From: an uncultured Eubacteriales bacterium
GTDB taxonomy: Bacteria; Bacillota; Clostridia; Oscillospirales; Acutalibacteraceae
DNA length: 64,000 nucleotides
Direction: 5' to 3'
NCBI GenBank assembly: GCA_900318495.1
Contig: ONLA01000008.1
Coordinates: 33,171-97,170 of the forward strand
In this document: positions 52,026-60,511 of the stretch, piece after piece
Layout: the number at the start of each line of letters is the position of its first letter
Position numbering within the stretch: the first letter of the stretch is position 1
Notes under the pieces: model-generated
Seen by the model: the letters and a program-made list of their open reading frames with translations, nothing else
The model's database searches: none
Told to the model about the DNA's origin: nothing
Program-made: the position numbers and the translations under genes

Positions 52026-52676
52026 TTACAAATCCTTTAAAAATTCAATGCTTTCGTCGAGAGTGTTGCAAAGCTTATCAATCATCGGAAGGATTTCGGG
52101 TGTGGGCTGAAGGTAGTCGGGCACCATTATTGTAATCATTCCTGCCGAATGGGCGGACTGAACTCCGGTAAGGCTGTCCTCGTACGCCGCGCAGTCTGAC
52201 GGTTCAAGCCCGAGCTTTTGGGCGGCGGTCAGGAAAACCTCGGGGTGGGGCTTGCCGTTCTTTACGTCGTTGCCGCAGACAAGCTCGTCGAAGTAATCCA
52301 AAACCCTGATTGATTTTAAATCGAGCGTTGCGGTTTCGCGTGAAGTTGAGGTTGCAAGCGCGATTTTAACTCCGTTTTCCTTTAAAAAGTCAAGCAGCTC
52401 ATAAAGTCCCGGCTTTGCCGGAACGCCTGTTGTTTTCAATCGTTCCAGATACATATCGTGGCTTTTGTCAGCAAAATCCCAATACGGAAACTCCTCGCCG
52501 TATAGCGACTTATATATTTTTTCAACCTCGGTTTTGCGTTTGCCGAGGGTTTTTTTGTAAATATCGAGGCTGTACGGGTATCCGTTTTCCTTCATCATTT
52601 TGCTCCAGTTTTCAAAGACAATCTTTTCGCTGTCTATCATCAGACCATCCATATCGAGCACAGCGCCTTTAATCAT
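52026..52676 (-). CDS. HAD hydrolase, beta-phosphoglucomutase-like
   Basis: A 216-residue HAD class I protein with a helical C1 cap. Motif I is LDMDGLMIDSEK, which keeps the second Asp used for acid-base catalysis; motif II is LATSTSRE; motif III GKPHPEVFL; motif IV AYEDSLTGVQSAHSAG. This pattern fits beta-phosphoglucomutases and related sugar phosphatases. It lies downstream of a GH13 gene on the same strand but after a terminator, so a shared role in maltodextrin use is only suggestive. GGAGG lies before the ATG. Confidence 0.88.
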   Translation of the reverse strand: MIKGAVLDMDGLMIDSEKIVFENWSKMMKENGYPYSLDIYKKTLGKRKTEVEKIYKSLYGEEFPYWDFADKSHDMYLERLKTTGVPAKPGLYELLDFLKENGVKIALATSTSRETATLDLKSIRVLDYFDELVCGNDVKNGKPHPEVFLTAAQKLGLEPSDCAAYEDSLTGVQSAHSAGMITIMVPDYLQPTPEILPMIDKLCNTLDESIEFLKDL

Positions 52677-52704
52677 AAAAACCTCCGGATTTTTAAAATA
52701 TAAA

Positions 52705-52723
52705 GGGGAGCGCGCGGCTCCCC
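52705..52723 (-). terminator. Terminator of the GH13 gene
   Basis: GGGGAGC and GCTCCCC pair over 7 bp with a 5-base loop, followed on the minus strand by TTTATATTTT. Confidence 0.8.
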
Positions 52724-52732
52724 GTTGTGTTA

Positions 52733-54601
52733 TTATCGTTCTATCATCATAAATTCACAGCTGCATGGCTTGACATACAGAATGTGATTTTCATATTTTG
52801 AGCCGAACATCGGTTTCGCGTCGCCGTATCCCGGAGGAGGAGCAACCTCTTCCTCGCGGTCGCCTAAATTGAACACGCAGTAAATTGCGGTTTTTTGGTC
52901 ATGGCGGATATACGAAAGCCTTCTGCCCTCGGCGAACGCGTCTATAAAGTCGCCGTCCCACAAAGCGGAACATTCCTCGCGCAGCGCGCCGAGCTTTTTG
53001 TGCCATTCAATAAGCTCGCGGTTTTCCCTGCCCCACGGATAGCAGCAGCGGTTAAACGGATCGCGGTAGCCCTCCATTCCGGCTTCGTCGCCGTAGTAAA
53101 CGCAGGGGAAGCCGGGAAGTGTGTACTGCATTGCCGAAGCAACCTTTAAAAGCTTAATGCCGCGCTCGCGCTGTTCGGGGCTGAGCTTTGTGTTTGCCTG
53201 CCATGCGCGGTCGCGTCCGTTCAGCGGTTCGCCCGCAAGCATTGTGAGAATACGCTCGGTGTCGTGGGTGCTGAGAGAGTTCATCAGCACTCTGAGTACG
53301 GGACGCGGATAGTTTTCGATTACGCTCATAATCTGAGCCATGGTGTGACGCGCGTCCTGACCGCGGCAGAAGTTGATTATCGCGCCGCGGAAAACGTAGT
53401 TCATAACTGAGTCAAGCTGGCTGCCGAGCAGGAATTTTCTCCTTGCGCCGTAGCTTTCCTTGTTGCTTGCGTCCTCCCAAACCTCGCCGACGATAAAGGC
53501 TTCCGGATTTTCGTCCTTAACCGATTTGCGCAGGTTTTCCATAAACTCATCGGGGAGCTCGTCGGCAACGTCAAGACGCCATCCCGAGTTGCCCAAACGC
53601 ATATATTTTCTGATAATGCCGTCCTTGCCGTTTATGTATTCGTTAAACGCCGGGTCGGTTTCGATTACCTCGGGAAGGGTGTAGAAGCCCCACCAGCTGT
53701 GGTAATTGTCGGGCCATTCGTTGAATTTGTACCAGCTGAAATACGGTGACTCTTTGTCGCGGTAAGCGCCGCCGTCGCCGTAGCGGCCTGAACGGTTAAA
53801 GTAAACGCTGTCGGCTCCGGTGTGTGAGAATACGCCGTCGTTAATTACGTGGATACCGCGCTGCTTTGCCTGACGGCAAAGCTCGGCAAAATCTTCCTCT
53901 GTTCCCAAAATCGGATCAACGTTGGAATAATCGCCGGTGTCGTAGCGGTGGTTGGAATATGCTTCGCCGATAGGGTTAAGATAGATGCAGGTTACGCCGA
54001 GCTTTTCAAGATAGTCAAGCTTTTGCGTAATGCCCTTGAGGTCGCCCATAAAGAAGTCGCTGTTTGTAATTTCTCCGTTTTCGTTGGGTTCCCACTGAGG
54101 CAAAGCGTACCAGTCTTTGTTGCGTGTGAAATCGGTGCGCTTAATATTCTTTTCCTCGCCGCTGAAATTAAAACGGTCCGGGAAGATTTGATACATAACG
54201 CCGCCCACCGGCCATTTTGGGGTTTCAAAGCCCTTTTTGTAGCAGGTAAGCTGCCAGCTGCGTCCGGGTGAATCCTGAATTTCGCTTATTTTATACGGGT
54301 CGCTCGGAACAAGATATTTGACGCTTTCGGCGGTGTTTAGCTTAAAGAAATACCAGTAAAGACCGATTCTTTCGGGGGTGAAGTCGCACTCCCAGATTTC
54401 GGTGTCCTTGTCAAAGGTGCCGCACCAAATCAGTCTGTGGTATTCCCAGTTGTAGTCGTAATCATATTTTACGCAAAGCTCAACGGTTCTGGAGTGTACG
54501 CTTCGCGGCAGAAGCGCCCTAAAGTGCACCGGAGTAGATTCCTCAACAGCGCCGAAGGGCGAACGGTAGTAAATTTTTTGAGAATCAAAAGGAATAGGCA
54601 T
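52733..54601 (-). CDS. Glycoside hydrolase family 13, neopullulanase/alpha-amylase type
   Basis: A 622-residue enzyme. An N-terminal beta-sandwich like CBM34 (about 1-125) is followed by the GH13 barrel: region I DGVFSHTG, region II GWRLDVADE with the nucleophile Asp, region III FIVGEVWED with the acid Glu, region IV SLSTHDTER. Such enzymes cleave pullulan, cyclodextrins or maltodextrins. No signal peptide is seen, so it works in the cytoplasm on imported oligosaccharides. GGGAGG precedes the ATG at 54601; an upstream in-frame extension is not supported. No transporter is adjacent. Confidence 0.93.
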   Translation of the reverse strand: MPIPFDSQKIYYRSPFGAVEESTPVHFRALLPRSVHSRTVELCVKYDYDYNWEYHRLIWCGTFDKDTEIWECDFTPERIGLYWYFFKLNTAESVKYLVPSDPYKISEIQDSPGRSWQLTCYKKGFETPKWPVGGVMYQIFPDRFNFSGEEKNIKRTDFTRNKDWYALPQWEPNENGEITNSDFFMGDLKGITQKLDYLEKLGVTCIYLNPIGEAYSNHRYDTGDYSNVDPILGTEEDFAELCRQAKQRGIHVINDGVFSHTGADSVYFNRSGRYGDGGAYRDKESPYFSWYKFNEWPDNYHSWWGFYTLPEVIETDPAFNEYINGKDGIIRKYMRLGNSGWRLDVADELPDEFMENLRKSVKDENPEAFIVGEVWEDASNKESYGARRKFLLGSQLDSVMNYVFRGAIINFCRGQDARHTMAQIMSVIENYPRPVLRVLMNSLSTHDTERILTMLAGEPLNGRDRAWQANTKLSPEQRERGIKLLKVASAMQYTLPGFPCVYYGDEAGMEGYRDPFNRCCYPWGRENRELIEWHKKLGALREECSALWDGDFIDAFAEGRRLSYIRHDQKTAIYCVFNLGDREEEVAPPPGYGDAKPMFGSKYENHILYVKPCSCEFMMIER

Positions 54602-54817
54602 AATATCCTCCCGTTGTTCGTGAGAATTTGATTGCGTATGCCTTATTTTAACACAGGAACGGACAGATTTCAAGCTATATTTCTATATTAGAAACAAATT
54701 GTGCGCAGTTCTTGCAAATTCAATATAAAATTTGACGTTGCCTCGTTTATTTCTATTGTGCTTTAAAAAATAATGTGGTATTATATAAATTGGATATCTA
54801 TAAGGAGAGGCGCAGGT

Positions 54818-55363
54818 ATGGAAAAGAAAAGGGTAAGCGTTCAGATTGAGGGACGCAGTTATGCTGTTATCACCTCCGACAGCGAGGAATATGTGCGCTC
54901 GGTTTCGCAGGATGTAATCAACAGCATCCGCCGAGCCTCGCAAACCGGCGGGAATCTTGACACAAGGGACTGCGCGGTGCTTGCGGCAATGGATTTTTGC
55001 GACGACCGCAACAAGGCTGTCAAGCGCAATCAGGATGTTATTGACAAGGCTGACTTGATTATCCGTCAGTCGGCGGAGCTTACAAAGCAGTGCAAGGAAT
55101 ACAAGCAAAAGCTTGCAGGCGCGATAAACGAAAACACCGTTCTTACAAAGCGGATTAAGGCGCTTGAGGAACAGCTTCGCACGCTCGCGAAAGAAAATGA
55201 AAAGCTGAAAAAGAACGCGGACAGCAAAAAGCCGGACAACGAAAAAAAGTTTGAAAAAGCCGTTAAGGACAAAAAGACCGAAAAACTGATGGGGTATGTG
55301 CCTATGAAGCAGTACTCTTTGTTTGAGGAAAAGGACGGCGAGGGTAAAAATGCAAAAAATTGA
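54818..55363 (+). CDS. zapA: ZapA-family cell division protein
   Basis: A 181-residue protein. The N-terminal 45 residues (KKRVSVQIEGRSYAVITSDSEEYVRSVSQDV) are the ZapA head, followed by a long coiled coil (about 70-140, IKALEEQLRTLAKENEKLKK) and a charged tail. ZapA crosslinks FtsZ filaments at midcell. It is longer than the roughly 85-110 residues common in the family because of the extended coil and tail. AAGGAGAGG precedes the ATG at 54818. The U32 protease gene begins inside its last codons. Confidence 0.9.
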   Translation: MEKKRVSVQIEGRSYAVITSDSEEYVRSVSQDVINSIRRASQTGGNLDTRDCAVLAAMDFCDDRNKAVKRNQDVIDKADLIIRQSAELTKQCKEYKQKLAGAINENTVLTKRIKALEEQLRTLAKENEKLKKNADSKKPDNEKKFEKAVKDKKTEKLMGYVPMKQYSLFEEKDGEGKNAKN

Positions 55364-57410
55364 GATACTCGCGCCGGCAGGCGGATATGAAAGCGTAATT
55401 GCCGCCGTAAGGTCAGGCGCCGACGCGGTTTATTTGGGAGAAAAGCTGTTTTCCGCAAGAGCGTCCGCGCAAAACTTTGATGACGAAGAGCTGAAAAAGG
55501 CGGTGGCATACTGCCATATACACGGTGTTAAGGTCTATGTTACGCTGAATACGCTTGTGTTTGACGACGAGCTTGAAAAGCTTGCGCGGGCTATAACCTC
55601 CGCCGCAAGGGCGGACGCCGACGCTCTGATTGTTCAAAATATGGGCGTGGCAAGACTGGCAAGGAAAATCGCTCCCGGGCTTGCGCTTCACGCCTCAACC
55701 CAAATGAGCGTTCATACCGCTTCGGGCGTCAAAGCTCTTTACGAGCTCGGCTTCAAGCGTGTGGTGCTCGCGCGTGAAATGAGCCGCGAAGAAATTAAAA
55801 AGGCGGCTGAAATCCCCGTTGAGCTTGAGGTTTTTGTGCACGGCGCGTTATGTATGTGCGTGTCGGGACAATGCTATTTCAGCGCGGTAATCGGCTCGCG
55901 CAGCGGAAACAGGGGAGCCTGCGCGCAAACCTGCCGCTTGCCGTTTTACATTAAAAACAAAGGCGGTTACGCGCTCAGCTTAAAGGACAACAGTCTGGTG
56001 CCTTACATCGGGGATTTGCAGGCTTACGGCGTAACCTCGGCAAAGATTGAAGGCAGAATGAAGCGTCCCGAATATGTTTCGGCGGCGGTAAGGGCCTGCG
56101 TTGAGCAGCGTGATTTGGGCTTTGTAACAGAAAAAACAGCCGAAATGCTGAAGGCGGTTTTTTCACGCACAGGCTTTACCGACGGCTATTATAAAGGAAA
56201 AACCGGACGTGAAATGTTCGGCACACGCCGCAGGGACGACGTGGTTTCGGCTGACAATAAGCTGTTGTCGGCGATTCGCCGAAATTATAAGGATGAAATT
56301 CAGAATGTTAATATAGAAGGGAAGTTTTCGGCAAAGTCCGGTCAGCCCGCAAGGCTTGAGCTGACCGACGGTAAAAACACAGTTTCCGTTTGCTCGGAGG
56401 CAGAGTGCGAAGCAGCTGTTAAAATCCCGCTGTCAGAAGAAAAATGCCGCGCCCAGCTTTCAAAAACCGGCGGAACGGCATATAAAGCCGCAAAACTGAC
56501 AATAGAAATTGATGATAACCTCAGCCTGCCGCTGTCCGCGCTGAACAATATGCGGCGCGAAGCTTTGAGAATGCTTGACGAAAAACGCGCTTTGGTTCAC
56601 GGATACGTCATTCACGACGCGGATTTGCCTGAGAAATTTGAGCCTTTCACGAAACACGCAGACCGCGTGCGCGCAAGGGTTACAGGTACAAAAATCCCGT
56701 CTGAATTCAAAAAATGCGATATGGTTTTTGTTCCGCTCTTTTCGGATACCCGGGAGCTTTCAAGGCTGAAAACCGAAGGGTATAATGTCGCGGTCGAGAT
56801 TCCGCGCGGAATGTTCGGCAGGGAAAAACAAATCGAAAATCAGCTTAAAAAGGTTTATGAGCTTGGAATTACTCATGTGCTGTGCAATAATATCGGAGCG
56901 CTGTACACGGCAAAAAAGCTTGGTTTTACGTTGCACGGAGGGTTTGGGCTGAACCTTGTTAACACGCCGGACCTGCTTTGGGCGGAGGAGTACGGAATCG
57001 CGGACGTTGAACTGAGCTTTGAGCTCACCTTTGACCGCGTTAACCGCCTTGGAGGAAACATAGACCGCGGTATAATAAGCTACGGCTATCTGCCGGTTAT
57101 GCTGTGCCGCAACTGTCCTGCCAAAAGCGAGGGTATAGATTGTAAATCCTGCAAAAACCGCAGTGTTATGACGGACAGAAAAGGTAAACGGTTCTATTTA
57201 AGGTGCGACGGGGTGTGCACCGAGGTGCTGAACTGCGTGCCGCTTTATGTTGATAAAAGTGAGCTTTCCACACTTTCAACATCCTTTAACATACTGCGTT
57301 TCAGTGTGGAAAACTATGTGGAAACCGTTAAAAACATCATAGATTTTAACCCAAAACCGATGTTAAAAGACAAAATCACCCACGGTTTATATAAACGCGG
57401 TGTTGAATAA
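55350..57410 (+). CDS. U32-family peptidase-like protein with DUF3656-type domain (RlhA/TrhP relative)
   Basis: A 686-residue protein. The U32 domain starts IEILAPAGGYESVIAAVRSGADAVYLG, and the family signature with conserved cysteines is EVFVHGALCMCVSGQCYFSAVIGSRSGNRGACAQTCR (residues about 160-195, quoted here in two overlapping ideas only by position). The central part after 330 resembles DUF3656, and further cysteines near the C-terminus (CRNC, CKSC) suggest an iron-sulfur site. Relatives hydroxylate rRNA or tRNA rather than cut peptides. Its ATG lies inside zapA, so translation is coupled. Confidence 0.88.
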   Translation: MQKIEILAPAGGYESVIAAVRSGADAVYLGEKLFSARASAQNFDDEELKKAVAYCHIHGVKVYVTLNTLVFDDELEKLARAITSAARADADALIVQNMGVARLARKIAPGLALHASTQMSVHTASGVKALYELGFKRVVLAREMSREEIKKAAEIPVELEVFVHGALCMCVSGQCYFSAVIGSRSGNRGACAQTCRLPFYIKNKGGYALSLKDNSLVPYIGDLQAYGVTSAKIEGRMKRPEYVSAAVRACVEQRDLGFVTEKTAEMLKAVFSRTGFTDGYYKGKTGREMFGTRRRDDVVSADNKLLSAIRRNYKDEIQNVNIEGKFSAKSGQPARLELTDGKNTVSVCSEAECEAAVKIPLSEEKCRAQLSKTGGTAYKAAKLTIEIDDNLSLPLSALNNMRREALRMLDEKRALVHGYVIHDADLPEKFEPFTKHADRVRARVTGTKIPSEFKKCDMVFVPLFSDTRELSRLKTEGYNVAVEIPRGMFGREKQIENQLKKVYELGITHVLCNNIGALYTAKKLGFTLHGGFGLNLVNTPDLLWAEEYGIADVELSFELTFDRVNRLGGNIDRGIISYGYLPVMLCRNCPAKSEGIDCKSCKNRSVMTDRKGKRFYLRCDGVCTEVLNCVPLYVDKSELSTLSTSFNILRFSVENYVETVKNIIDFNPKPMLKDKITHGLYKRGVE

Positions 57411-57558
57411 GTTATCAACATTATGTTTTTTCAATAAAGAAAGAAGAACAAAGGGGTATATTTCCAAGGCGGAATAATCGCCGCGCGAAGTGATTTGCCG
57501 CCGGAAAACGTAAAATTGCAATTATTCAAAAAATACGGAAAACGAAGGAAGAATTGTT

Positions 57559-57999
57559 ATGGTTTTAAAAATAAAGAAGCTCAGGGAAAACGCGCGTATT
57601 CCCAAAACCGCCACGAGCGGTTCGGCAGGGATGGATTTATACGCCTGCATTGACGGGAGCGTAACGCTTAACCCGGGTGAGCTAAAAATTATTCCCACCG
57701 GAATAGCGATAGAGCTGCCGGACAACGGCTGCGCGGCGTTTTTGTACGCGCGCAGCGGACTCGGCGTAAAGCACGGCATTTGCCTTTCGAACGGCGTCGG
57801 AGTAATTGACAGCGATTACCGCGGCGAGATTTGCGCCGGGCTTTGCAACGTTTCGGACAAGCCTTATGTGATTGAGCCTTTTGAGCGTATTTGCCAGATG
57901 GTGATCGCGCCTGTGTTTGTTCCCGAGGTACGCGAGGTTTCCCGGCTTGAGGACACCGCGCGCGGAGAAGGCGGATTTGGTTCTACGGGCAGAAGCTGA
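57559..57999 (+). CDS. dut: dUTP diphosphatase
   Basis: A 146-residue trimeric dUTPase. All five motifs are visible: SAGMDLYA, ARSGLGVKHG, NGVGVIDSDYRGEI, RICQMVIAP and the C-terminal GEGGFGSTG. It hydrolyses dUTP to dUMP, which keeps uracil out of DNA and supplies thymidylate synthesis. GGAAG lies before the ATG. It stands between the U32 gene and mreB as a single gene; the 148-bp interval upstream shows no clear promoter. Confidence 0.97.
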   Translation: MVLKIKKLRENARIPKTATSGSAGMDLYACIDGSVTLNPGELKIIPTGIAIELPDNGCAAFLYARSGLGVKHGICLSNGVGVIDSDYRGEICAGLCNVSDKPYVIEPFERICQMVIAPVFVPEVREVSRLEDTARGEGGFGSTGRS

Positions 58000-58032
58000 C
58001 CGCCGTATTTCGACACATAAAAGGGCGCGTGT

Positions 58033-58050
58033 GTAGTATGATAATACTAC
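58033..58050. promoter_or_regulatory. Short palindrome upstream of mreB
   Basis: GTAGTAT-GATA-ATACTAC is a perfect 7-bp inverted repeat with a 4-base spacer, 33 bp before the mreB start codon. It could be an operator or a small hairpin in the leader; no T tract follows. Confidence 0.4.
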
Positions 58051-58083
58051 AGGTAAGTTAATAAACAGAAAGGGAGCGATAAA

Positions 58084-59097
58084 ATGTTTTCTTTTTCAAA
58101 GGATATAGGAATCGACCTCGGCACGGCAAACACCCTTGTTTGCCTCAAGGGCAAGGGGATTATTCTGCGCGAGCCTTCGGTTGTGGCTGTTGACATACGC
58201 ACAGACACGGTGCTCGCGGTCGGTTCGCAGGCAAAGGATATGATCGGCAGAACCCCCGGCTCGATTGTAGCGGTGCGTCCGCTTAAGGACGGAGTAATTG
58301 CCGATTTTAAAATTACGGCTAAAATGCTGCAGCACTTTATAAAAAAATCCGTGAAGCCCGGAATTTTCAGCAAGCCGCGCGTGATAATTTGTATGCCCAC
58401 GGGCGTAACCGAGGTTGAACGCAAGGCTGTTGAGGACGCGGCGTATCAGGCAGGAGCAAAGCCCCCGGTGATACTCATCGAGGAGCCGATGGCGGCGGCA
58501 ATCGGCGCGGGTATGCCTGTTGACGAGCCCACGGGCAGTATGGTTGTGGATATCGGCGGCGGTACCAGCGAGGTCGCGGTTATTTCGCTCGGCGACATTG
58601 TTACAGCCTGTTCGGTAAGGGTAGCCGGAGACAAGTTTGACGAGGCTATTTCAACCTACATCAAGCGCAATTACAACCTGCTTATCGGCGAGCGCACAGC
58701 CGAGGATATAAAAATAAAAATCGGTTCGGCTTATCCGTACGACAACGAGGAAAGTATGACCGTTAAGGGCAGAAACCTTGTTGACGGACTTCCCAACGAT
58801 ATCACAATTTCCGCGGCTGAGGTGCGCGAGGCGCTGTCAGATCCGCTGAACACAATAATTGAAGCGATAAAAACCACACTCGAAAAAACTCCCCCTGAGC
58901 TTTCCGCAGACATCATTGACCGCGGAATTATGCTTACGGGCGGCGGCGCTCTGTTAAAGGGAATCGATATGTTGGTTATGCAGCAAACGGGAATGCCTGT
59001 TCACGTCGCAAAGCGTCCGCTCGATTGTGTTGTTGACGGCGCCGGAAAAAGGCTGAGCAAGGCGACGGGGATTCAGTACAAGCATGACCGACGCTGA
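58084..59097 (+). CDS. mreB: MreB, rod-shape-determining actin homologue
   Basis: A 337-residue actin-fold ATPase that guides lateral wall synthesis under the membrane. Motifs: phosphate 1 [12 protein letters not shown], connect 1 and phosphate 2 ([11 protein letters not shown] and [17 protein letters not shown]), adenosine [12 protein letters not shown]. The N-terminal MFSFSKD segment is the amphipathic membrane-binding stretch. AAAGGGAG lies before the ATG. It leads mreB-mreC-mreD-pbp2 with gaps of 11 nt, an overlap of 14 nt and 61 nt. Confidence 0.98.
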   Translation: MFSFSKDIGIDLGTANTLVCLKGKGIILREPSVVAVDIRTDTVLAVGSQAKDMIGRTPGSIVAVRPLKDGVIADFKITAKMLQHFIKKSVKPGIFSKPRVIICMPTGVTEVERKAVEDAAYQAGAKPPVILIEEPMAAAIGAGMPVDEPTGSMVVDIGGGTSEVAVISLGDIVTACSVRVAGDKFDEAISTYIKRNYNLLIGERTAEDIKIKIGSAYPYDNEESMTVKGRNLVDGLPNDITISAAEVREALSDPLNTIIEAIKTTLEKTPPELSADIIDRGIMLTGGGALLKGIDMLVMQQTGMPVHVAKRPLDCVVDGAGKRLSKATGIQYKHDRR

Positions 59098-59108
59098 AAG
59101 AAAAAGCT

Positions 59109-59945
59109 ATGAGAAGAATTCAAGATAAAAATCTGAAAGCATTAATCATCACGCTCATCCTAATTTCGGTGATGAGCGTTTTGTCGCCGGAGGAGAACTC
59201 GCTTGTGTCGGGGGGTATAAACGCCGCTGCAAAGGGGCTTTTTCAGGTGTCGGCACAGGCGGCGGCAAGCCTTGATTCCGCCGGTGAGGGCGAGATGCGT
59301 GAACAGCTTGAAAAGCTGAAAAGCGAAAATGCCGGGCTGAGGAATCAGCTTGCGGATTACATAGACGTAAAACAGGAAAACTCGCGGCTTAAAAAGCTGC
59401 TTGAAATAAAAAAGGACAATCCGTCATATAAGCTGACGCCCGCGAATGTGATTAAACGCGACGTTAACGATGATTTTTATTCCTTTACCCTTGACGAGGG
59501 AACGTCGCAGGGCATAAGCGTCAACAATCCGGTAATTACGGAAAACGGTCTTGTGGGCTGGGTTTGCCGGGCGGACGCGACAACCTGCAAGGTGAAAACA
59601 ATTCTTTCGCCCGACACCAAGGCAGGCGCCAAGGACAAGCAGAGCGGCGACAACGGAATAATAAACGGCAGCGCTACGCTTTGCGACAAAAACCTTACCG
59701 CAATGACAACTCTCGCGGAAAATCACAAGGTGAAAAAGGGCGATATGGTTACAACCTCGGGAATCGGCGGAGTATATCCGGGAGGGTTGCTGATCGGAGA
59801 GGTTCAAAGCGTTGAGTTTAATTCATATGACGCCTCGCGTTATGCTGTGGTAAAGCCTTATGAGGATATACGTTATATCAGCACCGCGGCGGTAATTACC
59901 GATTTCGGAACGAAAGGCGAGGTAAAGGGTAATGAAAAGCAATAA
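59109..59945 (+). CDS. mreC: MreC, rod-shape-determining protein
   Basis: A 278-residue bitopic membrane protein. A membrane helix (about 9-27) is followed by a coiled coil (REQLEKLKSENAGLRNQLADYIDVKQENSRLKKLL, about 60-97) and two external beta domains (VIKRDVNDDFYSFTLDEGTSQGI, GVYPGGLLIGEVQSVEF). It connects MreB to the penicillin-binding protein and regulates wall elongation. Its last 14 bases overlap mreD, so translation is coupled. Length and domain order are normal for Firmicutes. Confidence 0.96.
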   Translation: MRRIQDKNLKALIITLILISVMSVLSPEENSLVSGGINAAAKGLFQVSAQAAASLDSAGEGEMREQLEKLKSENAGLRNQLADYIDVKQENSRLKKLLEIKKDNPSYKLTPANVIKRDVNDDFYSFTLDEGTSQGISVNNPVITENGLVGWVCRADATTCKVKTILSPDTKAGAKDKQSGDNGIINGSATLCDKNLTAMTTLAENHKVKKGDMVTTSGIGGVYPGGLLIGEVQSVEFNSYDASRYAVVKPYEDIRYISTAAVITDFGTKGEVKGNEKQ

Positions 59946-60450
59946 CCGCGCCTTTTTTAAATATTTGGCATATGCGCTCGAAGTGGTTTTGCTGGCTGTA
60001 TTGCAGTCAACGCCAAAGCTGCTGCCTGAAATTTTCGGGGCAAAGCCGTTTTTACTGCTGGCTTTGGCTCTCAGCATAACCGCGTTTGAGGATTTTATTC
60101 CATCGATAATTTTCGCCGCTGTCTGCGGAACAGTGTCTGACCTGAACAGCAGCGGAGCAGTGGGATATTTTGCCATAGCGTTTACCGTTGTGTGCGCTGC
60201 GGTTCACTACTTTTCGGGAACTTACCTGAATAACACGCTGTTTACTTTTATAATAACATCTGCGGCGGCGGTTTTGCCGGTGCTCGGGTTCTTCTTTGTT
60301 ATCTTCCGCGCAATCGGCGGAGGCGAAGGGATTTGGACGCTGTTTTTCGGACATTATATTTTGCGAATGGTGCTGACGCTGCTGTCAGCGGTGATTTTGT
60401 ATGTGATTAACGGTTTTATACACAGAAGCTTTACCGGAAAAAGCTTTTAG
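59932..60450 (+). CDS. mreD: MreD, rod-shape-determining membrane protein
   Basis: A 172-residue protein with five to six membrane helices and little else, the normal MreD layout; AVCGTVSDLNSSGAVGYFA fits the conserved middle motif with an acidic residue next to Leu. It is part of the elongasome with MreC, RodA and PBP2. The start lies inside mreC. Sequence conservation in this family is weak, so position in the operon is the main support. Confidence 0.93.
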   Translation: MKSNNRAFFKYLAYALEVVLLAVLQSTPKLLPEIFGAKPFLLLALALSITAFEDFIPSIIFAAVCGTVSDLNSSGAVGYFAIAFTVVCAAVHYFSGTYLNNTLFTFIITSAAAVLPVLGFFFVIFRAIGGGEGIWTLFFGHYILRMVLTLLSAVILYVINGFIHRSFTGKSF

Positions 60451-60511
60451 ATTTAAAGTGAAACATCTGCAAAAGTAACCTGAATAATATGCGAAGTAAA
60501 GAAGGTGCGGT

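Noticed and set aside
52733-54673. N-terminal extension of the GH13 enzyme to 54673
   Set aside because: GGGAGG lies directly before the ATG at 54601, and the upstream residues do not resemble the family.
54720-54770. Possible extra copy of the dnaA-flanking repeat (TTTATTTCTATT block near 54745)
   Set aside because: The match is about a dozen AT-rich bases and does not extend into the conserved CCTCACAGCTTCC core.
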